Part shown: positions 9,085 through 21,300 of the stretch, in pieces
Numbering within the stretch: position 1 is the first letter of the stretch
Layout: every line of letters begins with the position of its first letter
Assembly: GCA_020650975.1 (NCBI GenBank)
Contig: JAIPMN010004268.1
Span: 1 to 30,242, forward strand
Direction: 5' to 3'
Source of the DNA: Apostichopus californicus
Lineage: Eukaryota; Echinodermata; Holothuroidea; Aspidochirotida; Stichopodidae
Length of the DNA stretch: 30,242 nt
Made by a program: the position numbers and the translations under genes
The notes under the pieces: generated by a model
The model's database searches: none
Told to the model about the DNA's origin: nothing
The model's input: only the letters and a program-made list of their open reading frames with translations

Positions 9085-10672
9085 TGCAATACACCTTCTA
9101 TTCAGTTCTTTTAAGCTTGGCCAAAATATTTTGAAACTGTTTTTTGTGCAAAGAAAGTCATAATTTATGCAGTCTGGTCACAAATATATCACTTTCCTGA
9201 ATCAAGAAGGAAATTTTTTCAGAAATCTGTTGATGGTAATGTGTAAATCGATGTGGTTAGCAGCAGGTTGTATTTAAACTGAGGCAGTTGATCTCGAGAA
9301 ATTATATCAAGGTTCCAACTACTTAAAGTGTGGCTCTAAAGTGAAATTAAAAGGTTAGGTTTCCGTTTCCATCGGAAAAGATTATATTTTGATAGTTTAG
9401 AGGTCAAGGGATCTATCGGTAACATTACAATTTACAAACACCCAGAGGCTTCACAGCTTCCTTGAAAAGCATGTGATAATATGAAGCAACATCATCATGA
9501 TATTATGGATAATCTAATCTTCAAAAGTTTCATTCAAAATCATGACCTGAAAATTGTGAAATTTCCACTTTGCATTTCCTATGTGATTAACGCCCAAAAT
9601 GAAAAGAAAGAAACTCAAGCAATATCAGGGGCAAAGAGATTTTACAAATTGATATAAAAATCATGAATTACTTGGTTCATTAGGTGAGAAAGATCTAGGA
9701 GATTGTCTTAGTTTTATCTTTAATTGTAATCTTCTCATTTATAGACATTTTTATTTGGTTTGCAAGGAATTATTTACTCATCAGATATTGTGGAAGCAGT
9801 TCTGATTGGAATGCTGTCAACTTTTTTGTCTCATTTTAATGTAAAATGTAAATTAACAATACGGTTTCTGTACCAATAACTGCAATACACCTTCTATTCA
9901 GTTCTTTTAAGCTTGGCAAAAATATTTTTAAACTGTTTTTTGTGCAAAGAAAGTCATAATTTATTCAGTCTGGTGACAAATATATCACTTTCCTGAATCA
10001 AGAAGGAATTTTTTTTTTCAGAAATCTGTTGATGGTAATGTGTAAATCCATGTGGTTAGTAGGTATTATTTAAACTGAGGCTGTTGATCTCAAGAAATTT
10101 AATCCAAGTTTCGAACTACTTAAAGTGTGGCTCTAAAGTGAAAGGTTCCTGTTTCCATTTCCATCGAAATAGATTATATTTTGATAGTTTAGAGGTCAAG
10201 GGATCTATCGGTAACATTACAATTTACAAACACCCAGAGGCTTCACAGCTTCCTTGAAAAGCATGTGATAATATGAAGCAACATCATCATGATATTATGG
10301 ATAATCTAATCTTCAAAAGTTTCATTCAAAATCATGACCTGAAAATTGTGAAATTTCCACTTTGCATTTCCTATGTGATTAACGCCCAAAATGAAAAGAA
10401 AGAAAATCAAGCAATATCAAGGGCAAAGAGATTTTACAAATTGGTATAAAAATCATTAATTACTTGGTTCATTAGGTGAGAAAGATCTAGGAGATTGTCT
10501 TAGTTTTATCTTTAATTGTAATCTTCTCATTTATAGACATTTTTATTTGGTTTGCAAGGAATTATTTACTCATCAGATATTGTGGAAGCAGTTCTGATTG
10601 GAATGCTGTCAACTTTTTTGTCTCATTTTAATGTAAAATGTAAATTAACAATACGGTTTCTGTACCAATAAC
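9085..10672 (+). repeat. Tandem duplication of a 0.8 kb non-coding block
   Basis: Copy 1 is 9085-9880 (796 bp) and copy 2 is 9881-10672 (792 bp), directly abutting; both start TGCAATACACCTTCTATTCA. The first 310-320 bases differ at about twenty sites, including indels. From TTGATAGTTTAGAGGTCAAG onward the copies differ at only about four sites over roughly 480 bases. No open reading frame or transposon end was recognised. Confidence 0.95.
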
Positions 10673-13600
10673 TGCGATACATCTTTGAACTACGTATACA
10701 TGGCAATTTGTTAATTTTGCATCGAATATTGCTACGAGGTACCGGATAAGTCATTCACTGGTTTGGTCAAATGGTTGACCACATGCCAAAAGCTGCTATA
10801 AATTATAATTTAGTATTTAACCTCATTTTAGTCTTTCTTTAGAGGGTGAATCTGCCATTCGTGTTATTAGTTTGTTGGTTTCACAGTTGTGTATTTTGTT
10901 TTTTTCCTTCATTTTAACGATTTAGCCACATTTTCTCAGGTTGTTGGGCCATTATTGATACATTTCCATATTAAGTCTTTCATCATGCTAATATATATAT
11001 ATATATATCATTGTATCTTATTACACTAGTGTTGGCTTTTACATGTACTTCCCTTCCACAACTCATTCTTACGATGTCATTGTCTACTCCAGTTACTTAC
11101 CGAATCAAAAAGTGTTTGTCTTTCAGGTTCATTGAAGGAAGCAGAGTAACAATTGTTCTTTGCTAGTTTTATGACTCAGTTTCCAGAAAACCATCTAGTA
11201 TCATGTCCTAGTATGCAAAAGCAGGGAAACTGAAACAAGTACTTAACATTTTCCCCAAAGCAATTTTGTGACTTGTCAGCTTTTTAAGCATAATATGAAT
11301 TTAAATATAAACTGTTTTATGTATTATTTGCGAACATGATGGACCCGCATTTGATGGATAACACCGAGTGTTTCATCACGTAAGCCTTTTCTATTGTTAT
11401 GTATATTAAATCCTTTATGTATTGAAAAGAGCCATTTCCTGAACAATCTTACATACTTCCCCACCCCCCTCCCTTCACCTCTCCCGAAAGATGCACACTC
11501 ACACACATTTATTCATATCCTGCCGATAATGGTTGAGCTCATAACAGCATCATAACTTACCAGTGATCTGACGACATCAAATTTTGCTGACAAGGCTGAA
11601 ATGCAGTATGCATATTTCTGCATAATCTATTTTTTTTTATAAAGCTAACAATTTTTATCATTTTCTTGTATACAGTGCTTGATAGTATTGAATCCATTTA
11701 ACTGTACCAATCATGTGGGGATATTGTATGTTAATGGAAGATATTATAGCTCTTAAAACAAAACTGTATTTTATTAAGATAAGATGCCGAAGAGTATGAG
11801 GGTTATATTGAATGTTGACAATTTTAAATAACTGTTTAAAGATTTGTGAATTATATTCATCACATCATGTATGATCTTGAAAGTACAGTACTTGCATTAC
11901 GTCAATTTATGAGGGTTCCATGTATTCATTTTATTCATGGGTCTGCTAAACATACTGTCATTGTACAGTATGTAGCTACAGTAATAGGACAATTATAAGT
12001 GGCTCTCAGTCATTACACAGTACTTTTGACGTTCTAACGTATGGTTATCTTCAAATATCAATGACAGAAAAAAAATCTTGCTCTTATTAGGTTTAACTGC
12101 TCCACAGTTTGGTGTCAGTTTCTATGTGGAAAAGAAAATACAAACACAATGTATCAATTACCTTCACTTTTGTTTTGTTTTCAAAATGAAAGAACAATTT
12201 CCTCTGTTTTGTTTCTGCCACAAAGAGAATGAATATTGACCGGGGGAAAAAAAATATCGAAACTGTTTTCATAGAGTGGAAGAACTTAAATAACCTGTTA
12301 CATTAGAAAGATAAGATGATCGACCAATGTGTCAAATATGCATAATTTAAAATTCTCACTGGTTTAAAAATGAGATGCCCCCTAAGCAATATTTCATGTT
12401 GGATGTTTTTGTTTTATCAGAAGGATCGTCAGAAAATAATTCTCATCAGTAGATGAGTAGTTTGTCTCTTAAAGAGGCAGGAAAACCGTGCTTCTACAAT
12501 CTTATGATAATTATGAAATACACTGTATTTTTTGTTTGGTTTTATTAGTGAAAAATTTAGTATTCAAATTTTGTGAAGTTATCTTGAAGTATGGCTCTTA
12601 TTAAATACTATTATTATTGTATTGTTTGTTTTATTGTGCTATTATTACTGTGTAAAACAAACAATGATACATATAAGGAAGTAATGCATATATGTACGTT
12701 TGTGACCCTTACAGGCTTTTGGTAGGTTACTGTGAATCTTCAACAGCAAAATATTCTGTCAACTTTTCAAATTGTTTTTCTATATGCTCAAACCGGTACT
12801 TTACCAGCTTACATGTTATTCTTGAATTTTAAGGTTCAAATCTTCCTCCATTACCTTCTCGGAAATGTAAATGACAAGTTAACTGACACAGCAGTCATCT
12901 TTTGATGAAACTTTCTCCTCAAATGCTGCATTTCTCAGAGATAGGAATGTGAAGATGAATGACACCATACCACATGAATTCTGTAAATTGATCAATTATA
13001 CGTAGTCTTTCAGAGGTACAGTACTGTCCCATTCTACAAATGTTACCATAGTTTCCAACTATGATGGTACTTTCAGTGAAGTGTTTTTAATTTTAATCCA
13101 TTTCCTCAGAAGCCCTTGCCTGGAATTCATCGTCATGATGACGACGTTTCTCCATGGGCAGGTTTATTCATTCATGTTATAAGATGTTCACGTGTGAACC
13201 ATCCTTTCATTCCATTGTTGCGAATATTAAATATCTATCAATTTCTATTTTGGTGAAGGTCGGTTTTTGAAGCTGGTTCCAGCAGGTTGTTTAGGCTTAT
13301 TTAATTTACATTTTTAGACTTTGCCTCATGTCCTACAATATATTGTACTTAAATATATGTGAGGCTTAAGTTCTCTTAAACTTACATCCTCAAGAAGCTG
13401 ATTATCATTGTTTTACTGCAAAACTACAGTTTCTATCACAAAAGAGTTTTTATCATCAATTTTCATTGTAACATGGGCTGTATTTGTATTCTATTTGTTT
13501 CCATCTTTCATCCTTTTAATGGTATTTATCTTGTCAAATATATTCAAAACTATAGGTGAATTGTTTCTGATTTTTTGTCATGTTCTAAATGTTCACAACT

Positions 13601-14149
13601 TAAGGATTATCTTGCTCGACTTCCCTAATAAGTTAAGTATGCATGAAAGGAGGTTAAAAACCAGCGGAACTTGATTGGACCAGAACTAAAAAGTAGACTA
13701 CCACCATTGTAACATGAGTGCCAAAGGGTACCATGAACTTCTGAATATCATATCATAAATTATATACCCAAAATATAGAAAAGTGTTTAAGGATATACTT
13801 GAAGGTTTTAAAACTTTTGAAGCCACTTTAACAAATATATATCCCAATATGTGTGTCACTACACTAATTAGTCTCTTTAAGTGAAACATAAAGGTTCACT
13901 GAAGTTAACAATAATTACTTGCCATTTGAAAGTCCAGCATTTATTGAAATAAGGTGACTGTGAAATTCTCCAGCAATTCTCCCTACAGATAATTTAGAGA
14001 GGTTACATGCCTACTTAAAAAAATACTTTTGAAACAAATAGTTGCCAACTCATAGCTTGCTATAAAATAAATTGGGGCAAAACTGATGACCTTTCGGAAG
14101 TCGAATGTGGTAACATTCCATACATAATTAATTGCACTTGATGAACTGA
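10673..14149. other. Intergenic region, no gene recognised
   Basis: AT-rich, with an (AT)n tract near 10990-11008 and two perfect short inverted repeats. These are ACATACTGT/ACAGTATGT (11950-11958 and 11965-11973) and ATTGTTTGTTTTA/TAAAACAAACAAT (12621-12633 and 12653-12665). Open frames here, such as the hydrophobic one at 13408-13674, are short, AT-driven and lack family resemblance. A TTTATT at 13940-13945 would be an AATAAA on the - strand, 1.15 kb past the LARS1 stop. Confidence 0.55.
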
Positions 14150-14606
14150 TATCATCAACTGATATAATCAACTGATATCATCTGATATCATCAACCGATA
14201 ACATCAAGTGATATCATTCAACTGATATCAACCGATTCATCAACTGATATCATCCAACTGATATTATCAACCGATATAATCAAATGACATCATCTGATAT
14301 CATCAAGTGATATCATTCAACTGATATCATCAACTGATATCAATCGATTTCATCAACTGATATCATCAACTAATATCATCCAACTGATATTACCAACTGT
14401 CATATGATATCATAAACCAATAACGTCAAGTGATATCATTCAACTGATATCATTCAACCGATATCATCTGGTATCATTCAACTGATATCATCGTCTGATA
14501 TCATTCAACCGATATCAGTTGTGATATCATCAACTGATGTCATCAACCGATATCAACTGATTTCATCAACTGATATCATCAACTGATATCATCAACTGAT
14601 ATCAAG
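14150..14606. repeat. GATATC-rich satellite, 13-15-bp unit
   Basis: Repeats of ATCAACTGATATC, with variants ATTCAACTGATATC and ATCAACCGATATC, run through the interval. The core GATATC is self-complementary, so single strands could fold into many short hairpins. The array lies about 0.5 kb beyond the LARS1 stop codon, in its 3' flank. Confidence 0.93.
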
Positions 14607-15098
14607 TGATTTTCATTATTTGATACAATATTGATACTTTTTGTGCTCTTGATATGAGACAGCGAATTAAATGTCTTAGAAATATGTTTTTATCTATGCC
14701 AGCGGGTCATACTGTAGGTTACATCTAACTCATTGCCAGATAACTTTTTTTCTTTTACGTGGACAATTTACTCATACTATGATGAAAAAAAAGAGAGAAA
14801 AAAATGCAAAATTTCCTTCATAAACCCAAAGTTCTTCACAAAAAGCAGTCAGTCAAGAGTAAAGTTCTCTCTTGCTTTTAACCTTGCATAGTCTTCTGAA
14901 CGACAAGTAAAGACTACCTACTACCCTACTAACGAAAGTAAAATATCCTCATAGAAAGAAAGCCCTTGTCAAAGGCAAGATCATTTGCCAGAAAGAGAAA
15001 GCGATTAAACCAGCAGCAAACCCAAAGAAATCTTTTCACACAACTATTAAGGACTACTTAAGCAAAAGTTACTCTTCATATTTCTCTTGCTGTTTCGG
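14607..15098 (-). other. LARS1 3' UTR or flank
   Basis: Sequence between the LARS1 stop and the GATATC satellite. It is unremarkable, AT-rich and without a canonical polyadenylation hexamer on the - strand. The mRNA end could lie here via a variant hexamer or beyond the satellite. Confidence 0.45.
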
Positions 15099-15304
15099 TC
15101 AGCGTACTATATACGCTAGGGTATCGCCGACGTTCAGCTTGCTGCCGTTCTGGGAGACCGTGATCTCATTCTTTTCTAAGTCTATACTGAATTTTGACTC
15201 CGGTGAGATGACCACCTTCCCAAACTTGGGATCGTTGAACTTTGGCAGCTGTCTCGGTCCGAGCACTGGATCGTCAAAGTGAAGAATGTCTACCCGAGCA
15301 GGAT
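15099..15304 (-). CDS. LARS1: LARS1 exon q, C-terminus and stop
   Basis: After ATACAG it completes a split Asp codon, then [20 protein letters not shown] and later [29 protein letters not shown] and TGA (15101-15099). It matches the human end, MRFDDPLLGPRRVP and VDIGDTIIYLVH. This ubiquitin-like C-terminal subdomain helps anchor human LARS1 in the synthetase complex. No canonical AATAAA is seen within 0.5 kb downstream. Confidence 0.95.
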
Positions 15305-18300
15305 CTGTATTTCAGAGAGAGTTGGAGTCGATGATAAAATGTTGGTCAGTGAGAATGGTTTATTGTCTGCCACACACTCTGATCTTGGTGGTCACATTCT
15401 CTTATAATTTTGATGCATTCATTTAAAAAGAAAGTTTTAAAAGTCGGAATGTATTGTTATAGAAATTACTTTCTCCCTCACATATATGTCACCAGTCCAC
15501 ATGGCCTACCTCTCCCTGGCTACCCCCCCCCCCCTCAACTCACTGTTGTTAAGAAAGAACAGGAACAAAAACATCATATATTTATACTGCTAACAATATT
15601 GTGTCTTTGATATTCTCTCTAGAAAAACAAGATTCATTAACTTATTCATTCTAGTGCACACAGACCTATCCAATTTCTAGACAATAGTTTCAAACATTTG
15701 CCTAAACAATGAAATCATAAAATGATTCTAGTGAATTTCAACAGTTCAGGATGCTTATGAAGTTGTTTTTCACTCAGGCTAGAGACAGACCATGAGAGTT
15801 ATCAAACTGAAAATCGGCTTCCACATTAGGACAGACATGGAACATTATCATCTGCAAGAAATCTATGTTCAAATGTTTGGTACGAGATCTCTCCCNNNNN
15901 NNNNNCCCCCCCCCCCCCCCCCTTCTTAGGCCTGTTAATGATTTCATAATCAATAGTGATATTTTAAAAAAGACCATATAATTATTATACAATCATTGGT
16001 CTCTGAAATGAAAATGTCTCTTGAAACCTTTGAAACTAAACTTGACTTTAAACCCTATAGACTCTACTACCTTTGATGCCTCTGTCATATTTTACGATCC
16101 TTCTTGCGATGGAAACGACAGAGTCGCCATCTAGGACATCAATTGTTAGGGAGAAGTGACCGCTGAGAGGTTGCGGGTTCACCATGTGAACTGACACCGA
16201 TGGCTGCCGGAGAGAACGAGAAAAAACATTCAGTCCTAAAATTGATCAATTGTTTAAATGAAGTTTACTAGTGTTACAACACAGGGTTAGCAATGATTCC
16301 CATAATGAAGTTTACTAGTGTTACAACTTAGGGTTAGTAATGATTCACTGTTTCTTACATTAAAGGGGTATTCCAGTGGTAGACAATGTTACATTCATAC
16401 GGAGGAGGGAAAATACAACAAACCCCATCTCAATATCGTGTTCCAAACTCCTAGATAATGGGCATTGCTTACCTTAGCTACGAAACTTGAAAATGGTTTG
16501 CCAGGTGCACACTGTTCCTGGATCTTCTCTGTGGCATCCTCACTGTATTTAATCTCAACACCTTCAAGCTGGTATGAATAAAACATGACAATGGAATGAT
16601 TTCAACATCTTTATAGCCGGTATAAAAAATCAGACAATAGAATGATGTTCAACAACTTCAAGCTGTTATAAATTAGACATAATAATATAATCCACACTAA
16701 TAAAGACTGTATGAATAAACATGACAGTATCAAATATCTCAATAATGGAATGATTTCAATATCGTGAATATGATGCCTAGATTCTTTTTTTCTTTTTCCG
16801 CAGCTGGTCTTTTTTTACACTTCAGAACACAACAATAAAATGGAAACCCCCCCCCCTCCTCAAAAAAAAAATCAATATCTTACATCCAAAGAGCTGACCA
16901 GGTAGTCCAATCCACTTTCCAGAGTTTTCTTCTCGTCAAATTCTGACGTCCTATCCATTCCTCTGATCCCATCTGCATTCACCTTCTCCTAAAAAAATAC
17001 CAAAATGCACAAGATTTGCTTTTGTAATTTTTTTACATATTAAATATAAACCAAACATCCTCCAATACACACAAAGTAACAGGTTGTACAAACTGGTTAT
17101 ATTTGTTACAAAACCAAGTGGCTGGTCGATACATTGTGTCATGTGGTTACGCTCCTACTATAAGTCTGCCACAGACCACCCTACTAACAGATCCTGGGGA
17201 AATCGCTGTCTTGCTTCTGCTGTCCCGCATCTTTGGAACAAATTATCTGAATCCATCAAACTCTCTCCTTCTGTGGTATCCTTAAAATCTACTCTGAAAT
17301 CTCATCTGTGTTCATGACCCCAACAACCTCTGATTGAATTGTAAAAATTGTATATCTTTTTCTTTGTCAAGGGATGCGCCCACGCTGGGCGGCACTGGGC
17401 AGCCCCGCCCAGCACTAAAAATTACAGCCTAGCACTGTCTTAAAAATCGGGAATCCTGCCCAGCACTATTTTCATCTAAAATCCTGACATTCCTAACAAT
17501 ATATTCAACATAATTTGAAAATAAAATTAAAAAATGTAAATTGTAGCAAAACTAGTACTTTTGTATGTGCTTAAAAAGCTACACAAGTGCCAGCATTTGG
17601 CATCTGGGCACCTTCAAAAAATCGCAAAATTTCTCAAAGGGGAGGGGGACACCCCGTCCCCCTTAGACTCCTCCCCCAGAACGGCAATCAGTATACCCGG
17701 CACTCAGGAAATCCTGAGGCACATCCCTGTTTGTCTATTACTGGGCCCTTTCTCTCTGTTGTTTTACTGTGCCATGAGCGTCTTTGTGACGGATACCTGC
17801 ACATTTCAAATGTTCATTCTTCTTCTACTTATTATTATTGTTATTAAAGGTCATTTCCATTGCCCTCAGATAAGACAAAATGGTCACAAATCTGTAGCAT
17901 TTCCTCTACGTTGATGAACAAGAGACAGACTGGACAAGTTTCTCGGTGAAAGGTGACAGAGAAATCATCCCTTACCTTGATATGCTGAACGAACGGCATA
18001 ACTTTCTTCATAAACTTTTTGACCACATCTACCGTCTTCAGCTCACCAACGATGACTTTGTTCTCTGGAAAACTGTTGTTGTTTTCCTATTTTTTAATGA
18101 AAGAGAACAAGCAAAAATTTACATGATTACTTGTTGTAACAGGGAAGGGACAAAATGTTCACCCCCCAAAAAAAAATCCAGTAATTATTTTTATGCAGGC
18201 TTCTAGTTTGGCAAAAGGTCACCAATAACACATTAACACACAAATCCTTAGAATTTACTCAGATTTAAGAAATAGAAATGCTTCCATTCAGTATGGAATT

Positions 18301-21300
18301 TCACTTTGCGAATACTGAGCAATGTCATGGCCTCGGAGGATTGGTGGACAGCGAAGGACCCTTCTTTGATTTCCAGGGAATATATAAAAGGAAGCCGGAA
18401 AAAAATTCTCATTTAACATTTTACAAGAAAGTTTTATGCAGAAAAAAATGATCCAGTTGTGATACGTCCCTGCAAATGGGGGGGGGGGGGGGCTGGCGGT
18501 TGTGGCCAAGAAAAGAATTGAACTGTAAGAAGTGAAATGGTGCATTCCAAGGCATATTCTAATTTGATCTATAATGAGATATACTTGCAATTGTGCTAAT
18601 AAGTTTCTAGTGGGGTTGGATACATGCGGGGTCTCTTGTACTTTTTACTTCTTCTAATGTTTTGGGGTGATAAATCCATTTTGGACAAATTTGACTTACC
18701 TCATGCATTTTCTTCAGACATTTGAGAACAGCGTCTTGCCAGGGAGGGTAAGACTTTGCGATGTAGACGATGGCGTGCGTCGGAGGCTTGGTGGGCACTG
18801 GGGGTCCCTTCTTGCCCTTCTGTGGTTTCTAAAAGGTAAATGAGAAGATAATTCACACCACACTGAGTCAAAACAAGAATGTTCAGCCATTGTCTCCTTT
18901 GCATCGTGCAATTTGTCACAATTACATTGCTATTCATACAAAAAGTAGGTCTCCGAGGTGTACATAGTTAGATTAATGTCAGAAAAAGATTCTTATTCTT
19001 AGATCAGGATTAAAAATAACCCATTTATGACAAATTTGAATGGATCATTTGAGAGGACAACATTTGAGAGTCAGCTATACAACTCTTTTTATGATAATTC
19101 CTAAAAATATTCTGTCTGACATATTTCTTATCACAAACCTCTAAAAGAAGAATACCAAAAGCGAAGATATGAACAGAACTGTAAAACACAATAGACAGAG
19201 GGTGTGATGGATACAGCTCACATGTAACAGCCATGACAGTGATTTGCTACCTTACAGTATTACAAGCTGTTTCATGGCTTGTATTGCAGACAACATCCCA
19301 AGGTTTCTTTTGTTTTTTACCTTGCTGGCTTCCTTTAGAGCGATGAGGCGTAGACGTAGATCCCTCGCGGTGTTCATCAGGAATTGAGAAGACCTTAAGA
19401 GTACCTCGTCCACCTCACCGGGAACTGGCCACGAAGCTCTCATTAGCAGAGTCTCCTATTGAAACAAGAAATGAAATGTTTTAAGTCATCAGCTTACACC
19501 CAAAATTTACTAACAACATCATATTGTGACCCGATGTCATCATAACCACAGACTATAAAATAGCGTTGTGCGGTAGTCGGATTTCACACAACCGGTAGTG
19601 TTGCAACATGAATCCCGGTATCGTAACTACAACCGGTATTTTCCTCAACTTTCATCTACGGTTCAAAGCACTTAGTTACGAGACTGTCAATGTCATACAT
19701 TCAATATGCATAGCCTAGGCTATGTACATACTCTTACACGCACGTTCATAAAAAAAAATATAAAAAAAATAACACGCTATATTAGGGCCTTTGTTTTTTA
19801 ACATACACTTCCAAAAAGAAAAGCACAAACCTTGGAAAAAAGCAACCCACACCATCCTTCATTCATACTCGACGTACGATATTAGATTAACACGTTCGCA
19901 CGTGGATTAAACTTGTAATCCGTACAAAAACATAAATTGGGAGTTCCCCACGAATCCATGATATTGGAATAGGGCAACCCCTTCAAGTTCAAAAGTTCAC
20001 AATGAAAAGTTTTTAACTATCAACAAGTCACCACGTGATTGGAACTTCAGACAATAAGAATGTTACATAGGGGCTACGTAAATACGGGATTATAAACTAC
20101 ATACATAAGAATAGTACAGATTTATTTATATCGTTAATCGGCTTTTGTTTACTCCAGAAAATATACTTTCAATACGTACAATATCGATCTTTCGTACAAA
20201 AGATCTTCAAAATTAAAAAAGTAGCGAAAGATAAATATAAATGACATCGTGGAACCCCCCGCATTAATAAACGAATCCATTTCATTACAGCATTAAATCT
20301 CAAGTACTGAACTGCTGTGTGTACCTGTACCGTACCCTAGGCTAAAATAATATACAGTCCCGTGCGAAGATGGATTTAAACTGGATATACTCCCTGCGGT
20401 TTTGGCTCAAAATTTATTAAATCGTTATAATTATTATTTCAAAATGAGGTGAAATGCATAAGAGTAAGATTTTGTACATGGGAACCTTGACAATCATCGT
20501 TTGAAGGAAGAATAAATAATGAAAATTTCAGAATAACTTTGAGGTCCCGTAACATGCTGAGCGCAAGTAACGTTCGATATTTGGTGTAGCCTAGGTGCAA
20601 ATTACTACTATACGTGAAAAGTTGATTCGTTAATATATAGGTCTAGGCCAGTACGTAAATTGGTCAGATATTATTCAAACTAAGAACACAGAAACCAGAA
20701 AAAATCGTGTTTTGTTTTCTTTATTTCAAATAGTAACACGTATATATTTTTATTATGTCCGGGATTCCCGGGTATGATATTGAAACGAATGTAGTAACCG
20801 GTTGTTTTCCCACTACCGGTAGTATTTACACAATGCTTTGTGATCGGGATTAGTCAATACCGGGATCGGGATACCGGGATTCACTTGACTACCGGGATCC
20901 CGCACAACCCTACTATAAAACCAAGTATATATATATAAAAAAAATAAATCCTTGTAAAGTTGGTGGTAATGTAGGTGGCATATTTCATTGAAAGAATCAC
21001 AAAACATATAATGGCAACAACAGAATTTGAATCAGCGACCTCACCAATCAAAGACTCGTGTACTACCAACTGCGCTATCCCACCTTACTTTCGTGGTGGT
21101 TCCTTAACATTTATACTTCATAATGTCTGTCTTGTTCACATGATTGTTATAAGTTTTATTAGATGCTTACGTTGTCAAGCTAGAGCTTCTGTGTAAAATC
21201 ATTTCACAATTTGTTTATATTTTGCCGGTGACTTTTTTGAAAATCACCTGCTTATTACAAATGTTGGATTCATGCTAACCTTGCCAAGAAGTTTCCAGAT

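Larger units (their letters stand above)
19456..21279 (-). other. LARS1 intron j-k, expanded by mobile elements
   Basis: The longest LARS1 intron in the window (1824 bp). Removing the hAT-like element and one target copy leaves about 464 bp, close to the neighbouring introns. The remainder includes a tRNA-like SINE segment and ordinary intron ends. Confidence 0.8.

Noticed and set aside
9085..10672. Long terminal repeats of a retroelement
   Set aside because: The two copies abut directly with no internal region, primer-binding site or TG...CA ends; a tandem duplication is simpler.
13408..13674. Hydrophobic 88-codon open frame that could suggest a small membrane protein
   Set aside because: AT-rich DNA yields F, I, L and V by default. 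There is no splice context, family similarity or conservation evidence.
17561..17914. 117-codon open frame on the + strand
   Set aside because: It runs across the nested element, its right end and the LINE tail; no protein resemblance.
21012..21084. Functional tRNA gene on the - strand
   Set aside because: A and B boxes are present, but the acceptor stem has no matching 3' strand and the T stem does not pair; treated as a SINE head or pseudogene.
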